Positions 50,829-64,000 of a DNA stretch of 64,000 nt are shown one piece after another. Both the position numbers and the translations under genes were made by a program. This stretch comes from Dicaeum eximium. Lineage: Eukaryota > Chordata > Aves > Passeriformes > Dicaeidae. Under the pieces are notes generated by a model that was given only the letters and a program-made list of their open reading frames with translations, did no database searches and had not been told where the DNA came from. The stretch is from the NCBI GenBank assembly GCA_013396995.1, contig VWZP01001410.1, positions 124,001 through 188,000 of the forward strand, read 5' to 3'. Within the stretch, counting starts at the first letter, position 1, and every line of letters starts with the position of its first letter.

Positions 50829-53800
50829 AATAAAAAAAAAACTCATTACAATTCAGCTCTAATGCCATAGCAAACACACAGAAACATGTATCACTCTGGC
50901 ATAGGACAATATCAGTAATTTTCCCAAAGTGATATATTTGGAAAGGAAGCAGAAACTGAGACAAAGTCTCATAACTTTGTGGATAAGTTTTAGTGACAAT
51001 AGGCAGCTCTGAGGCAATGCTGTTACATGTAGCCCCTCTCCCTAGATCCCACTGTGTTGGAAGGACATCCCTTGGTCAAGGACACCTGGCAGGGCTGACA
51101 AGCCTTAAAGTGTTTGCAGAAGTTCAGAGCTCCTCTGCTCTTAGGGACTTTTTATCACTTTACTTGTCCTGTGCCTGTGCCTGGCAGTGCTGCTCAACTG
51201 TTGCTTTTCCTGCCCCAGCTACACGATGCCTTTCTTTAGCCTTGCAAATAGGCTTTCCTTGTTTTTCTGATCTCTTCCTGCTCTGCTTAAGGAGTCTTAA
51301 ATCGCTGTGTGGCAACTGCATCTCGGTGGGATTTGGGGTTCAGACATGGGTTATGTGTGCTAGCAGCTCTTCATACCAGCCACAGCAGGCTGACAGCAGC
51401 ATTGCAGGAAATACAGGTTATTTCAGGAAACAGCTTGGGAAAAAGACATCTTGCTTTTTCTGGAGATACTGGGTCTGTCCAGGCTGTTTCACAAGTTAGG
51501 ATGTGCTGTAGGAATCAGCTCCACATGAAATGATGCAAATGGTCCCTGCCAGACACAGCAGCCACCAAGCAGGGATTCTTCCCAGATGCCACATAAATAT
51601 CTCAGGTTCACTAATGGCCAATGGTGTCATCAAGCTGATTGATCAACACCAACATTCACCCTTTAGGTAGCATACTTTCCCAGGTCAAATCCTGTCCTCA
51701 TGTCAACACATCCAAGCCCATTAATGTTAACTAAGAAGAAATTCAGCCTCAAGTCTGTAAGGGACACCACAAATGCAATAGCCTGGACTATGAACTCCCC
51801 TCCTGAGCCATTTAAAGCCACCCAGCAGCACGGGAGTTACACAGGGATCCCCACAGGGTGGAGAAGCACTGAGGAGGGATGAGCTCCCTTCCTGTTAACT
51901 TGGTGGGCACTGCTTTTCCTCAGCAGCAATAAATGGTTTAACAAAAACACAGGTGCCCAAAACCATGTCGTGTGTGGGTAGAAATGGATCTGAAAAGGCT
52001 GATGGATTAGTCAGTGACAAAGATGTTTCTTACCTTAGTGGAAGAATAACAAAAAGAAATGGCTTGTGTTAGCCTTCTCTGTGTGTGTCATCCTCTGCTG
52101 CATAATAATGTATTAGTAAGTTAAAATACAGTATATATCTGTACATCACCTCCTTCAGAAGATTGTCTGGTTTTCCTTGTTTTAAAGACCATTTCAATAA
52201 GGATCAATTTCCTACCACAATATTAGTTTCTTTTGAGTTTCAGTAGGGAAGGAGTCACACGGTAGCTGCCAGCTCCAAATTTTGGTAGGCTCCTCCATCT
52301 CTGATTTGAACCATCAGCACACTAACTTGGTGTTCACAGAAAAGTAATAAGAAACTCAGCTGATTTAACATGCATAGATAGGCTCCCAAACCACCCAGAC
52401 ATAAGAGACTTCTCACAAATAATTGGTTGTGAATAATTGATGCAATTAAAACATCCACTTTTCCTATCCATGGGAGCAGATCATTCATTTCTGATTGCTT
52501 CAGCATTTTCTGGGGGATCTTTGATCAGCTCTATAAAGCACGCTGTACATTTCCATTTTCTGCTTCAGATAAGTTTTATCACTGGGCCAAGGGCTTAAGG
52601 AATTAATTTAGCTCATGAGTCTGTCAGGCTTAGATTTCAGTGTAAGAAGAAATGGAAATCTCTTAAATGTCAAAGCCTTCCCTTTAGCGGCCATGTAAGT
52701 CTGTTGTAGTGCTCTGCTTTGAAAAATGAGTGTGTACAAAATGCAGCACTTGGGTGCAGAGATAACAAAGCCACTGGGACAAATGCATCAGATATTTGTT
52801 CTTGTTTAGTTAACAGTCCTATTAGAGACTTTTAGGCCACTCCACTAAATAAGCAGGCATGCATCCACTTGTTTCTGTGAGTCTTATTGCAGTAAAGGGA
52901 GTTGTTTGAAAGAGCAGGAAATTAGTGATTCATTAATTTAAGTTGCTGCACATTCCACTTGAGAGTTGTGTTAATGGTACTCAGTGCATCCAGATCTTAG
53001 TTGTTCTAACATTCCTGTAAATTGCAATACTACATCCATATAAAATCATCACAATGCAGAACACCAGCTTTGAAAAATCTAACTGGTTTCAAAAAATCAT
53101 CTTAGTCTCCTTTTTTTTTTTGATTTTTCAGTGTAATTTTCCAGTTGGGACTATTTCACAATCTTAAAATTCATTTACCACAAACCAGTGCGAAAGGCAG
53201 ACTTCAGTTAGTCTCAAGCATACAAAGAAGGAAAGAACAGAGATCAGTGGTCCATGATCATTCAGCCAGTACTTCTGGCTTTCCCATTTCTACAGAGAAC
53301 TTGGCACGGGCTAATATTAAGACAAATTATAGCTTTGGGTAGCCTTTTTTCTTTTATGTCAGACCTATTTTCTTGTCAGCACAGAATCTATAGGTACTGT
53401 ACATTAAGTAACATGACCAGTGTCCATTTTGCATAGTTCATCCTCTTCCTGCTCCTTTACAAAGGAAGGAGCTATGTGTGTAGCAGTACAGTGTGGTAAG
53501 ATTTTGCAGTTGATGTAAAGGGCTGCAAGGAAAAGCAGCCCCAGTTCACAGGTTAAATCAGTCCTGTGGATATCTGCAACAGATGTGAGCGAATAAAAAT
53601 TAATATTAAATGAAATTAACTTTAAATTAAGTACATTATATTTGAAAATCCACTTGAATTAAAGGACACCTGTTTCCTTCCCTTTATTTTTTCTATTAGT
53701 AATATTGCCATTTAAAGGTCATGCTATTTTCTGAAGCCTTTTTGTGAGGTTTGTTGTTCTGCCGGTGCTTCTCAAATCCCACAGTCCAGATGTGCAGCAG

Positions 53801-56650
53801 TCTGTGCTTGCATGGTTAAGCCCCCTTGCCCACAGACACGATTCCTCATGCAAACAAGCATTTGAAACTACAAATTAGAAAATTAGATGCAATTGCCTCA
53901 TGACATTCAAGGAAATGGCCATTTCATGCAAAAAATAGAGGTTTTGCCAAAATGAACACACAGAGCAGGGCTGAAAATGCCACTTGCAGAACACATGCAC
54001 ACAACACCCAGGCTGGCATCTGCAAAGTCTTGGGCATTTTCTGTTTAATGCTGTACCTGCACAGGCATCCCTTTATGATCTCCAATTAGAGTTAAATGCA
54101 GTGTATTTGATTGCAGTCAGACTTCCAGCCTGTGGGGCTCATAGAGCTTTCCATAATTTTCCAAGGATTTTTTTTTCTGGGTTATTCTTTGAATAAAGAA
54201 AAGCAGTTTTTGAGGTATCAAAAGAGAGTCAGAGTGCAGCTCTTTCCAAGAAAGGTATGGCCCATAACATCTTCTAGGTATCAGCTTAAGCTTCTCTTAA
54301 CCTTTATTTCACAGGCACTGTGCACTTTTTTGCTAATACAAGCCTAGGAAGGTTTCTGTCCAGGGGTGATGTTTATATGATTTTGACTACAGTATCAGTT
54401 GACATTTGTACCTCCAGCCCACAGCACTTGGCTGAATATCTCCCAGCCAGACCCAGAGTTGCACAAAGCTGGAATCTCACAGGGGCCAGCCTCTGCCAAG
54501 TCAGGCTCTTCCCTCATGACAGTCTAATGTGCCAGTCTCCCACCAGGGAGGGAATCCCTGTATTTTGTCTTCAGCCTAGTTTCTGAGGACACAGAGAGTC
54601 CCTTCTCATCCCTCCTTTTTTTCCTGTACTTCTCTCCTGTAAGTATAGGCACTTTGTCTCCTATTTGTAAATTATGCTGAAGGATAACAGAGCTGTGTTT
54701 ATGGCAGTTATGCTTAGCAGCCATAACAAGGGTCTGTTTTGTTCATAACCAGAGAAGAAAGAGCAGTGAAAGCCAAGAGATTAGTTCAGGTAATTACAAC
54801 AGGTGAAGAATTGGGTCTTGGTCAGGAGGCTCTCATTGCTCCTGTCCCACCTTGCATGAGCACTGGGAGCCAGTGTTAAACCAACAGAGAGCTTGAGAAG
54901 AATTATGAAGGCTTACTGTTTTAACCTGCTTATCCTGCTCCCCACAAAGCTCTTGCCCAGAGCACTCCCAAACACCACTTGTCTGACAGGGAAGGGAGGT
55001 GCATGGGCACTCAAAGGGGTTGTGGGTGATGGGGAATCAAAGCAGCAATCACAGCAGCAGCCTTAGTGCTGCATCCTCAGCTCAGAGGTTGCTCAGCAAC
55101 TTTTTGGCACAACACAAGTTAAAAATCTTTTATCAGGCTGGTCAGAGACCACAGCTCAGTGGCACGAGCCTTAAGATCTTTTCTGGACTGAGGCTGGAAC
55201 ATTCAGTCAATGCCACAAATGCCCCATTAATAACTTCCAGTCATTCATAACTGATCAAACTCGGAGTAAATATTTTACAGAAGACACTTAGGCATCACTG
55301 TAGATGACCTCCTAATTTGTAATCTAGGAGAACATGTGGAAAAATCGAGATGTGCTTTACTCCAACTGTGGTGTCAAAATCAATCCTGCACTCCAGACTT
55401 TTTCATGTTTTCTTATCTATCTTATTTAGCCTGTTTTGTTTAAACAAATCAATATTTCTGCTTGCATTGTTTGAGGACAGAGCCACAACCTGCAGGTTTG
55501 CCAGCCTTGCCTGGCTCAGGAAGACTTTCCAGCAGGTACAGTTTGGGCTGAGAGCACCTTGCCTCTGACTTGAAGCCCTGTGTACCAAGGAGACATTAGT
55601 GCTGGTAACAGCTTTGTTATGCAACAGGGCTTCACAGACAGGAATCCAAAATGCAGTTGTAATTGAATTAGACAATCCCAAATTTCTGAGGGCAACATAT
55701 ATCAGCCACGCACAGCTACACATAGTGGCCACGTATATGCAAACAGATTAAATATATATATATGTATATGTGGACAGACTAAATGCCAGAATTCCTGTAT
55801 AGGATCTATATATCTGCATATTTATTTTATGTGGAGGTTGCATGTACTTTTCAATCAAACAAAAAACAACAGGGATGTCTTATTAGGAAAACCATGATGC
55901 AAGCATGCATGGGATGCCAGAGCCAGTAAAATTACCCTCTAAGCAATTCAAGTCTTCTGGAGGTTTGCTTTACACTGTAATTTAATTTTTCTGGTGTAAG
56001 CAACTCAGTCAGACTGACATTTAATTTCGATGGTTTGGAACTGTGGAGCCACTTGGAAGCTGGGAATAGCTGGCTGCCACTGAGTCTGGTCCAGCTTGCT
56101 CCAGCAGCCAATTTCTGCTGTTGGCAGGGAAAAAAGGCTTTGACATAGCTTCTCCCCAGCTGCAGGACTAGCCAGCATGCATCCACCAGCCACGTGGCCA
56201 GGGAGCTCCACAGGGCTGCTAGTAGAGTCCCTGACTAAACAGAGTGCTTGGCATTTAACAGCACCTTTTGGACTAACCAATTGTTAAAGTTATCCTACAT
56301 CATATTTAGTGCACAGGTGGTAATTATTAGTAACAAGCAATTATTAAATTACACTTGAAAACCTTGTTGTGCCAGCTTCTGAATAAATACATTTGAGGAA
56401 AATCATCCCTGCCCTGAGTTCTTAAAGCCTTGTTTGGTGACTGTTCCCAGGGTGTGGCCAGAAGAAAAAAAAACAAATCACAAAATATGTTTTGAGCTTT
56501 ATGGTTATGGGGAAATTCTGTACTAAGCACTTGCAAATACTATGTGCCCCTCAGCTGCTGGGTATCATGACTCACAAAGGTGAGCTGGTAGAGGAGAAGT
56601 TTGCAAAAATCCTTGCAAAAAAACTTTGAGACAGCATTCCACATTATGAC
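50829..56650. other. Intergenic region after SCGN, second part
   Basis: About 5.8 kb with no supported gene. A short AT/GT-rich microsatellite lies at 55749-55770. Open frames on both strands are short and lack family features. Confidence 0.6.
55749..55770. repeat. (AT)n/(GTAT) microsatellite
   Basis: A short run of AT dinucleotides followed by GTATATG. About 22 bases. Confidence 0.75.
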
Positions 56651-57650
56651 ATAGAGTCATAGAACCTTTTATGTTGGAAAAGACCTTTAAGATCATTGAG
56701 TCCAACCATTAACCCAGCACTGCCAAATCCACCACTAAACCATGTCCTCAAGTGCCACATCTACACATCTTTTAAATACCTCCAGGGATAGTGAGTCCAC
56801 CACTTCCCTGGGCAGCATGTTCAAATGGCTGACCATCCTTCCAGTGAAGAAGTTTTTCCTGGTATCTAATCTAAAGTTCCCCTGGTGCAACTTGAGGCCA
56901 TTTCCTCTCATCCTGGCATTTGTTACCATCCTGTTACTTGTTACCAGGGATAAGAAACCAACCCCCACCTTCTGCAACCTCCCTTCAGAGGAGGTTGCTC
57001 CCTTGCTTTTTGCAGAAAGCAAAAAAGTACCACTCCTGAGCCTCCTTTGCTCCAGGATAAACACCCCCAGCTCCCTTAGCTGTTTCTCATTAAACTTGTG
57101 ATCCAGATCCTTCAGCAGCTCTTTTGCCCTTCTCTGGACACACTCCAGCACCTCAATGTCCTTTTTGTTGTTAGGGGCCAAGAACTGAACACCAGATTTG
57201 AGGTAAGGCCACACCAGTGCTGAGTACAGAGGGATGATCCCTCCTCTGGTCCTGCTGGCCTCACTCTTGCTTATACAGGCCAGAATGCCATTGGCCTTCT
57301 TGGCCACCTGGGCACACGCTGACTCACGTTCAGCTGCTGTGGACCAGCATCCCCAGGTCCTTTTCCACCAGCAGCTCTCCAGCCACTCTGGCCTCAGCTT
57401 GTAGTGCTGCCTGGGGTTGTTGTGACCCAAGGGCAGGACCTGGCACACAGTGTCATACATTGGCCTCAGCCCATTGATCCAGCCTGTCCAGATCCCTCTG
57501 CAGAGCCTTCCTGCCCTGTAGTAGATCAACACTCCCACACAACTTGGTGTCACCTGCAAAATGACTGAGGGTGGGCTTGATCTCCTTGTCAGGTCATCAA
57601 TAAAGATATTATACAGGACTGGCCCCAATGCAGAGCCCTAGGGGGCACCC
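56651..57650 (-). mobile_element. CR1 LINE, 5'-truncated, with C-terminal reverse transcriptase remnant
   Basis: The minus strand encodes a decayed CR1 ORF2 end. It starts at GSALGPVLYNIFIDDL and runs through VAKKANGILACISKSEASRT, LECVQRRAKELLKDL and RELGVFILEQRRLRSG to the 3' region (FFTGRMVSHLNMLPREVVDS). A 297-codon frame (56735-57628) stays open. An in-frame TAG at 57638-57640 replaces the usual Gln codon before GSALGP, and the segment that should hold the catalytic Ala-Asp-Asp motif is scrambled, so the enzyme is dead. The 3' end of the element is at the left edge (tagagtcatagaacc on the plus strand). It is clearly a CR1-family LINE. Confidence 0.93.
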
Positions 57651-57653
57651 CTT

Positions 57654-57910
57654 GTGACTAAGCACAAACTGGATTTAACTCCAGAGGTACTTAATGCCTC
57701 CTTTACCTCAGTGTTTAATAGTAAGACCAGTTTTCCTAGGAGTACACAGCCCCCTGAGCTGGAAGACAAAGATGGGAAGCAGAATGAAGCATCTGCAATC
57801 CAAGCAGAAATGGTCTACACCACTGAGACACACACAAGTCCTGCACTTGTGTTACAACAACCCCATGCAATGCTACAGGCTTGGGAAAGAGTGGCTGGAA
57901 AGCTTCCTGG
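57654..57910 (+). mobile_element. CR1 LINE fragment in opposite orientation
   Basis: The plus strand encodes EVLNASFTSVFNSKTSFPRS and then TQPPELEDKDGKQNE, the region between endonuclease and reverse transcriptase in CR1 ORF2. After a short unfamiliar stretch follows NNPMQCYRLGKEWLES in another register, which belongs further downstream in the same protein. The fragment is thus internally deleted or rearranged. It lies head to head with the minus-strand CR1 to its left. Confidence 0.82.
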
Positions 57911-60900
57911 AGAGGGATAAGCACATCCAACATTTTGAAAGAAAGCGTGCAAAGCATTAAATAGCTGCAAGATATAGCAAGACTAAGTGATGACATATAG
58001 ATGAAAAGCATCCTTTCACTGCCTTTAGCCTGATTGGAATTGTTTCTGTGCAGTTGCAGGATGGATTAAAGAGAGGGTTTGGATAACAGAGTATCATGGT
58101 CCCAGGGGACTAGTTATTCAAATTTATCTTCATATAATCATTGCAGTGTACAGTGTAAAATAGGAAAAGGATTTTTATCTGTTTCTGTCTAGATATGTTT
58201 TCTCATCGCAGAAAGCACCGCTAAAATTTTTAAGAAAGTACCCTACCACCACTGGGATAGATAGCAGCCGATTTTGGGGCTGAAATGGTCCTCGCTCAGG
58301 TTGCTGTACTGCTGGCCATTTGCAGAGTGGGTGACCTTTTCCTTCTAGCATCAGGGTCTCTCTCTCTTCTGAGTCCTTCATTTCAAGTGAAGATCATAAA
58401 AAGGCAAATCCTCTTGAGATGTGTGTATATTGGGCAATTGGTAAACCCACCTGAGCAGAACCAAACTGGACAAACAGGGTCCCAGCAGGCCCCAGTACCC
58501 TCTGCCCTGAAGAAACACTCATGTCAGGCTTGTTCCCTGAAAGCTTTCTGTTACCTTATGAAATCTTCTATCCTGTTTTGCCTGGGATTATTTGTTCATT
58601 AAACATCAACATCCTTATTTTCAAAGTAATGACATTTAAAAGGTATTGCTACAGGGAGGCCAAATTAGATCAGGGTCGCTGCCATGCCAGGCACTGTGCA
58701 TGCACAGCAATAGATGTGTGCCTGGGAGGACTCTTTTTCTCTTAACCTTTTCCTACCAGACCTTCAGATACTTTGTTGAAGCGTGTGATGACTGTGGTAG
58801 GTACTATCAGCATCTGGCTGACCACAGGGTGGGGAAAATCACATGCCACTGTGGGGAGGCAGAGACTCCCTTCAGCCATGTATCACTCATCACTTTAAAA
58901 AATTCAACCTGGCTGACCAGAGCTACTACCAGGAAGGTCGAGTAAATCTGTTTCAAGGGCACAACTAAAGCAGTGCAGACAGCCCTGTGTGCTAGGGAGA
59001 GAAGATGGACCCAGAGTGATGTGCTTGAGCTGTCTAAGGTCTGTGTGATGGCGTCAGCCACAGCACCAGAAATTCCATCTGTTATGATGCAACTGCTCTT
59101 CATAAAATATCAGGTGGAAATTCATTAGGCCAGAGGAAGTGTCCTCTGTCCCTCCATGCACAGAGCATTCTTGTCCTCTGAGCAAAAGCCTTTTTATATT
59201 CCTATGCTGCCCCTCTTCATGCTATTAAATATGTTAATGCACTGAAGTCCTTTCCCTCAGTATTATGGAAGATTGTTGTTCCTGAGCTGGTAAGATAAAT
59301 TCTCGAGGACATAGGTAGGCATAATTTCTGCATCATCCATGGACTAGTCTATTATCTGTTACTGATGAGATAGGGAGGCAAGTTGACCTGCTTCCTTCAG
59401 TTTGCACTGTGAAGATCTTCCTCTAATATAAAAACATACCCAGTGCAGAATACAAAAATCAAAATATTAAATCTCTTCCACTTTATCTGGGCTTTCTCTG
59501 TGATAAGAGGTTTCCAAAAGACAGGAATTCAGCATGGATCTTTAATACTGCTATTAATCCTTATGGGGTAATAGTGGGGGAACTCCTCACCAACCATGGA
59601 GCTTTGAAGTTAATTCCCTGTAGAAGAATGCTTAGAAAACAGCCGTGACACTTCACTTTCTGCAGAGACTATATAGGGGAAGGAGAGAGCTGGGCAGACA
59701 AATTTGTTCTACTTGAAAATGGCCCCCAAAGGGTGCCCTGGGTTAAGGTACTCCATGGCAGGTGAGTGGCTCTATAGCACCAAAGCTGACAAAATTTAGT
59801 TGACAAAATTTGTCTCATCTCCTAATAAAACTGCACTGAACAGAAAGTTCAGAGGAGGAAAAAGTGACAGATGTTAAAACAGATGTAACAGCAATTACTG
59901 TTTTTACAGATAACTGCAGTCACTGGTCCTAAGCCAGATTTTAAGACAGTGTGAACTTGTCTTCCTTGATAATATTTGTACTTCATCCTCAATCCCAGGT
60001 TGTGGTAATGCTCTAAAGTAATTTATTGCTCATTTAAATTCTGTTATTTTTTAATTAACTTAGGGATTCATGAGTGTACATTATCTATGTTCTTAGAGGA
60101 GCTGAGGGGCATTTCCTCCTGTGTGGTGTCAGCTGAGAAGATTGTATTAGGTTTCAGTTACTCACATTTCTCAGTTAAGCTACACTCTAAAACTGCCCTG
60201 CCATCAGTGACACATTTAGATGTACACAGGAAGGGGTGAAAGCATATGGGGAAATTCCAGTTCTGTCAAAGTCCTGGGCCCTTGCCTTTCACAGGAAGGG
60301 CTGTATCCAGGCCTCCTGCAGGAAGTCCCTCACCCTGACATCCCAGTTCTGGTAACTGAAGTCAAGGCCATGATAAGCTATCCAGGCTACATATGGTGCT
60401 CATAACAAAAAGTTGGTATCCCAATAAGAAGAAAACCTGTAAGAGAAGGTTTCCATACTTGGCCATAGCTTTGCTCCTAGAATACATGAACTTCTGTAGG
60501 GCAGGACACCAGTTCCCTGGGCTCTGTTCTAAGCTGTTCACTTAGCTATGAATTCACAGAGAAAGTTAATGAAGCCAGCACTGCTTTCCTAACTTCAGCT
60601 GTTCTGGGCAGTATCATGGACTGAATGTGCTGCTTCAGTTATTGGAAGTCCTCTGAAGGAAGGATTATAAGAATGGTATTTAAAGGAGATCATTTGCATT
60701 CAGAACTATTTAGGTTCCTTGCAGCCAGGTAGCCTTCAAGAACAGAATACACATGTCAAAACTTGCCAAGCAACCTCACTGAGGCAGATGCCTGTGAGGC
60801 CTTTGCCAGGCTGTGTGCCCCAGCACCTGAGCAGAAGCAAATGCACCCTTGCTGATAAGAGTAGGTTTGTTGTGTAACCTGGTTACTCTGCTCAGGCTCA

Positions 60901-63900
60901 TTGAGGCTTCCAAACAGGTCCTTTCCCTGGTCCATATGAGCTTTCTCTCCGGTGTCATTAACACACCTTGTATGTAAATGGATGCAATACACCCCTGGAA
61001 AGAATTATTTGCTTACTTTTAATGAGGTATACTGATAAAGAAGAAGATTATAATGTTGTTGTTGCCTTAATGCCAATGTGAATGTTTAACTAACGCACTT
61101 AAGTGTGAGTAACTGGTGTCAGCTGGGTCAAGAAGCTTCCAGTATCCCTTTTCAAGACAAATCTTTTAAACCAGACACAGGCAGAAAAAGCAATAGCAAT
61201 CTAGGCTTGCTTGACTGACTGCTCACACTCATGGCCAGGATGGCTGCTGGGAAAGCCTGCCTGGCCTTTCCTGGGACACTCCTGGGAAGGAGGGCAGGCT
61301 GGAGCATGCCACATCCCAAGAAGCCCCTTGGTGAGGCTGCAAATGCCACCTGGGATTATCAGTTGAATATTGCTGGCCTAGAAGTCACTGAACTCCTTAA
61401 TTTTATTTCTTAACTGTAACCTAGAGATAAGGTTCTTGCTGTGATAAATGTGTAGGAGATGCATAATTAGGCTTCCAGTGGCACACAGATGATGCAGTTT
61501 TCCTTAGTATTTAAGGCTGAGGCTGACAACTTAGCCTTTGCCAACCAATATTCTAGCCTAGGGGTATCCTTTAATCATGCCTTGGATACCACAGCCTAAC
61601 TGCTGACAACATTGTATTTGTGCTATTGTTTCTCCTGTTCTGTGCACTGAAAACAAGACATTTCAAAATGCAAAGCACAGCTGATGTAAAAAAAAAATAC
61701 AGTTGTTACCAGGAAACAGCTGATCAATATGCAGTGCCACAGGAGCATATGGAGAGTAGAATAAACCTAGACTAGAATAAAGGATTGGCAGGAACCATGA
61801 CCAGCATATTCTGCACCTGGGGGACAGGAAAAATATCCATAAAAGGAAGGAATGGTTTTAGGGAAGCGCTTTTTCTACAAAGGCAAGGCTTCAACTCACC
61901 TGCAAGTGATGAAGTTCAAAACAGATTAGCTGGATAGCATGGACCTCTCAAGGAGTTTGGAGATTAACCATCAGAACAAGTCCAGATGCAGCTGCTGGTG
62001 ATTAAAGACTGTTGGCTTCAAAGTAGCAGGAGGACATCAGGTGTCCTCAACTATGCCACATGAGAAATCTGGACAGTGATAGCAAACAGCAAAGCTTGCA
62101 GAAATGACCAGTCTAAGTATTTCTTTCTTCTCTTCATTTGGTGTCATCAGGAGATCAGCTATTCTCTTAGGTTAAAGCAAAGTTACCTTGTTTTTCTGTC
62201 TTGTGAAAAGGCTTTTCTGTCTTTACAACTGTCTCAAAGATTGGTGAAGGCACTGAACAGAGTTACTCTTTACTGTCTTTAGGAGTAAAAAAATCTCCTT
62301 TCCTTTAGGGATTTTCTTAGTGTTATGTGTGTTCATTGCAGGAATGAGAAAAATAATTCTCTGGCAGACGTTTCCCCTTTCCTTGGTTATATACGTTCTT
62401 CCCTTGCTCATCTCTCCCAGATAACTATCTGGGACCATCTACCTTAGTAAATAGTAGATATTTGAAAGAATGGACATTTATACCATATATTTTATGCTTC
62501 TGTCATCTTTTATATTTTCTCTAAACCATGTCATAAGGTATTTTATGGAAATATTAGGCCACAGTTCTAGAACAGGAAAGTTCCTTGAAAAATTCAGTTT
62601 GCATGTGGTTGTAGCACCTAAGTCTGTGCTAATCTTCAAACAGTGGAAGTACTCCTATGAAAAGTAAATCTAAGTGAGACTTGGGAGTTTGTTTTATTTT
62701 TCTTTTTGCATGTATGGTTCCCCGTGGTCCTTCTTTTACACTGTTTATGGTGAAAAAGCATTTTGATCAACCAGGAGGTTGGTGGAAATTCTTTCGGCTC
62801 TTATACACTGTACTCCTTGCAGAGAGTGGAAGAGAAGAATCTGGAGAACAAAATAAAATATTAGATTACAACTGACAGACTAACAGACTGATGCACAGGG
62901 AACTCTGCATCTGAGAGGCAGAGAAATTATTGCAAGGAGAAAGAGTGAATTTCACTTCTTGTATGGGGAATGTCTTCATTTTATCAATATTCTCTGGTTT
63001 GTGCAGACATCTTCAAAAGAGTTGTTGTGCAGGATTCGTAGAAATTTAGTGAGTCCTGAGTCTAGAAAAACCACTGTGATCTTTATCATCTTCCCAGTTA
63101 ATTCTATGCTGATAATAGCTTGTATCTCACTGCACAAAACCTTTATCTTGTATTTCTCAATTCTGCCTGCTGTCCCTTAAAGACTAACACAAATCTTTCT
63201 AGGTGGAACTAGCATCACTTGCTTAAGGTCTGAATCCTGCAAACATGTAAGATTGTATTTAACTGTGCTCCAGATTTCATTCCAATTGACGTCAGGAGAG
63301 CTGTTCAGACAGGGACAATGAAGTGTTTATGTGCTTTGTAGCAATATTAAGTTTTGCCCTTCCTCTTGCTATCGGTCCTGGCTCTCCCAAGTGCCTTTGA
63401 AGGCATGAGACTGTCCAAGCATAGATGAGTCATGAAATAATCTCTGAACAATTAAAGGGGAAGTCCAGCTGTGCATCCATGGCCTCTGCTTTCAAATGCT
63501 GCTTTTAACAGTGCAGCAAGAGCTGTTTAAAACAGCAACATTTTCTTTGAGAGAGAGAATTTGTATCACAAAGATTAAATAAATCGAAGAGATGGGAGCA
63601 AGCTCAGTTACAGGGTGTTTTCAGTCCTCCTTTCCTCCTGTTATGCAACTGCTGCAGACACACAATCACTTTTATGCCAGCTGCTGATGGGAGAAGGTGA
63701 AAGCCTTTGGGTCTGGATGGAAGGATCTAAGGCACTTTGCCTGCAGCATAACAGGGAGGCAAAGGCCAATGAAATGGTTGCTTCTGGCAAGATTTATTTG
63801 ATATAACAGAAACTTAGTTGGAAAACACATGAGAGTCACAGGCTGTGTTAACACAAGTGAGAGAAAATAGAGAACTACAGAGGCTGTCAACCATTGGGGT

Positions 63901-64000
63901 ATCCCTGAGCATGTCTGAAAGCAGATCATGATGGACCTGACTTTGCTGTGGTTAGTCTCAGGAGTATTGACAGACTGCCAGAGGGTGAGGTATAGGAAAA
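57911..64000. other. Intergenic region after SCGN, third part
   Basis: About 6.1 kb of AT-rich DNA without a supported gene. One short exon-like block (58760-58796) with Cys codons in and after it is noted as a candidate only. I see no repeat family here. Confidence 0.6.

Overview
The window is vertebrate nuclear DNA from a bird. Small exons lie in long AT-rich introns with GT-AG borders, one CpG island marks a promoter, and every recognisable interspersed repeat is a CR1 retrotransposon. A pentanucleotide microsatellite following a CR1 tail suggests a songbird, but that is a weaker inference. There is no operon, CRISPR array, phage or other prokaryote-type system.

Layout. Positions 1-9.1 kb hold the 3' end of a plus-strand gene that I read as CARMIL1 (LRRC16A): six coding exons of its Ser/Pro/Lys-rich tail, a stop codon at 8156-8158 and a 3' UTR with two AATAAA signals. 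From 9.1 to 16.2 kb is intergenic DNA with one AT-rich repeat patch. From 16.2 to 42.9 kb lies a complete secretagogin gene (SCGN), also on the plus strand: a CpG-island promoter, 11 coding exons encoding 273 residues and six EF-hands, and a poly(A) signal at 42870. From 42.9 to 64 kb I find no convincing gene. That stretch holds CR1 remnants, including a head-to-head pair at 56.65-57.91 kb, plus microsatellites and small inverted repeats.

The two genes are neighbours in the same order and orientation on human chromosome 6p22, so this is a conserved syntenic pair. They are not known to work in one pathway: CARMIL1 regulates actin capping protein at the cell edge, and SCGN is a calcium sensor of neuroendocrine cells and neurons.

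The points most worth a second look are a GC-AG first intron in SCGN that splits EF-hand 1, an EF-hand 1 loop more canonical than the human one, paired splice acceptors in the CARMIL1 tail that decide the reading frame, and the inverted CR1 structure. I saw no evidence of a wholly new biological system.
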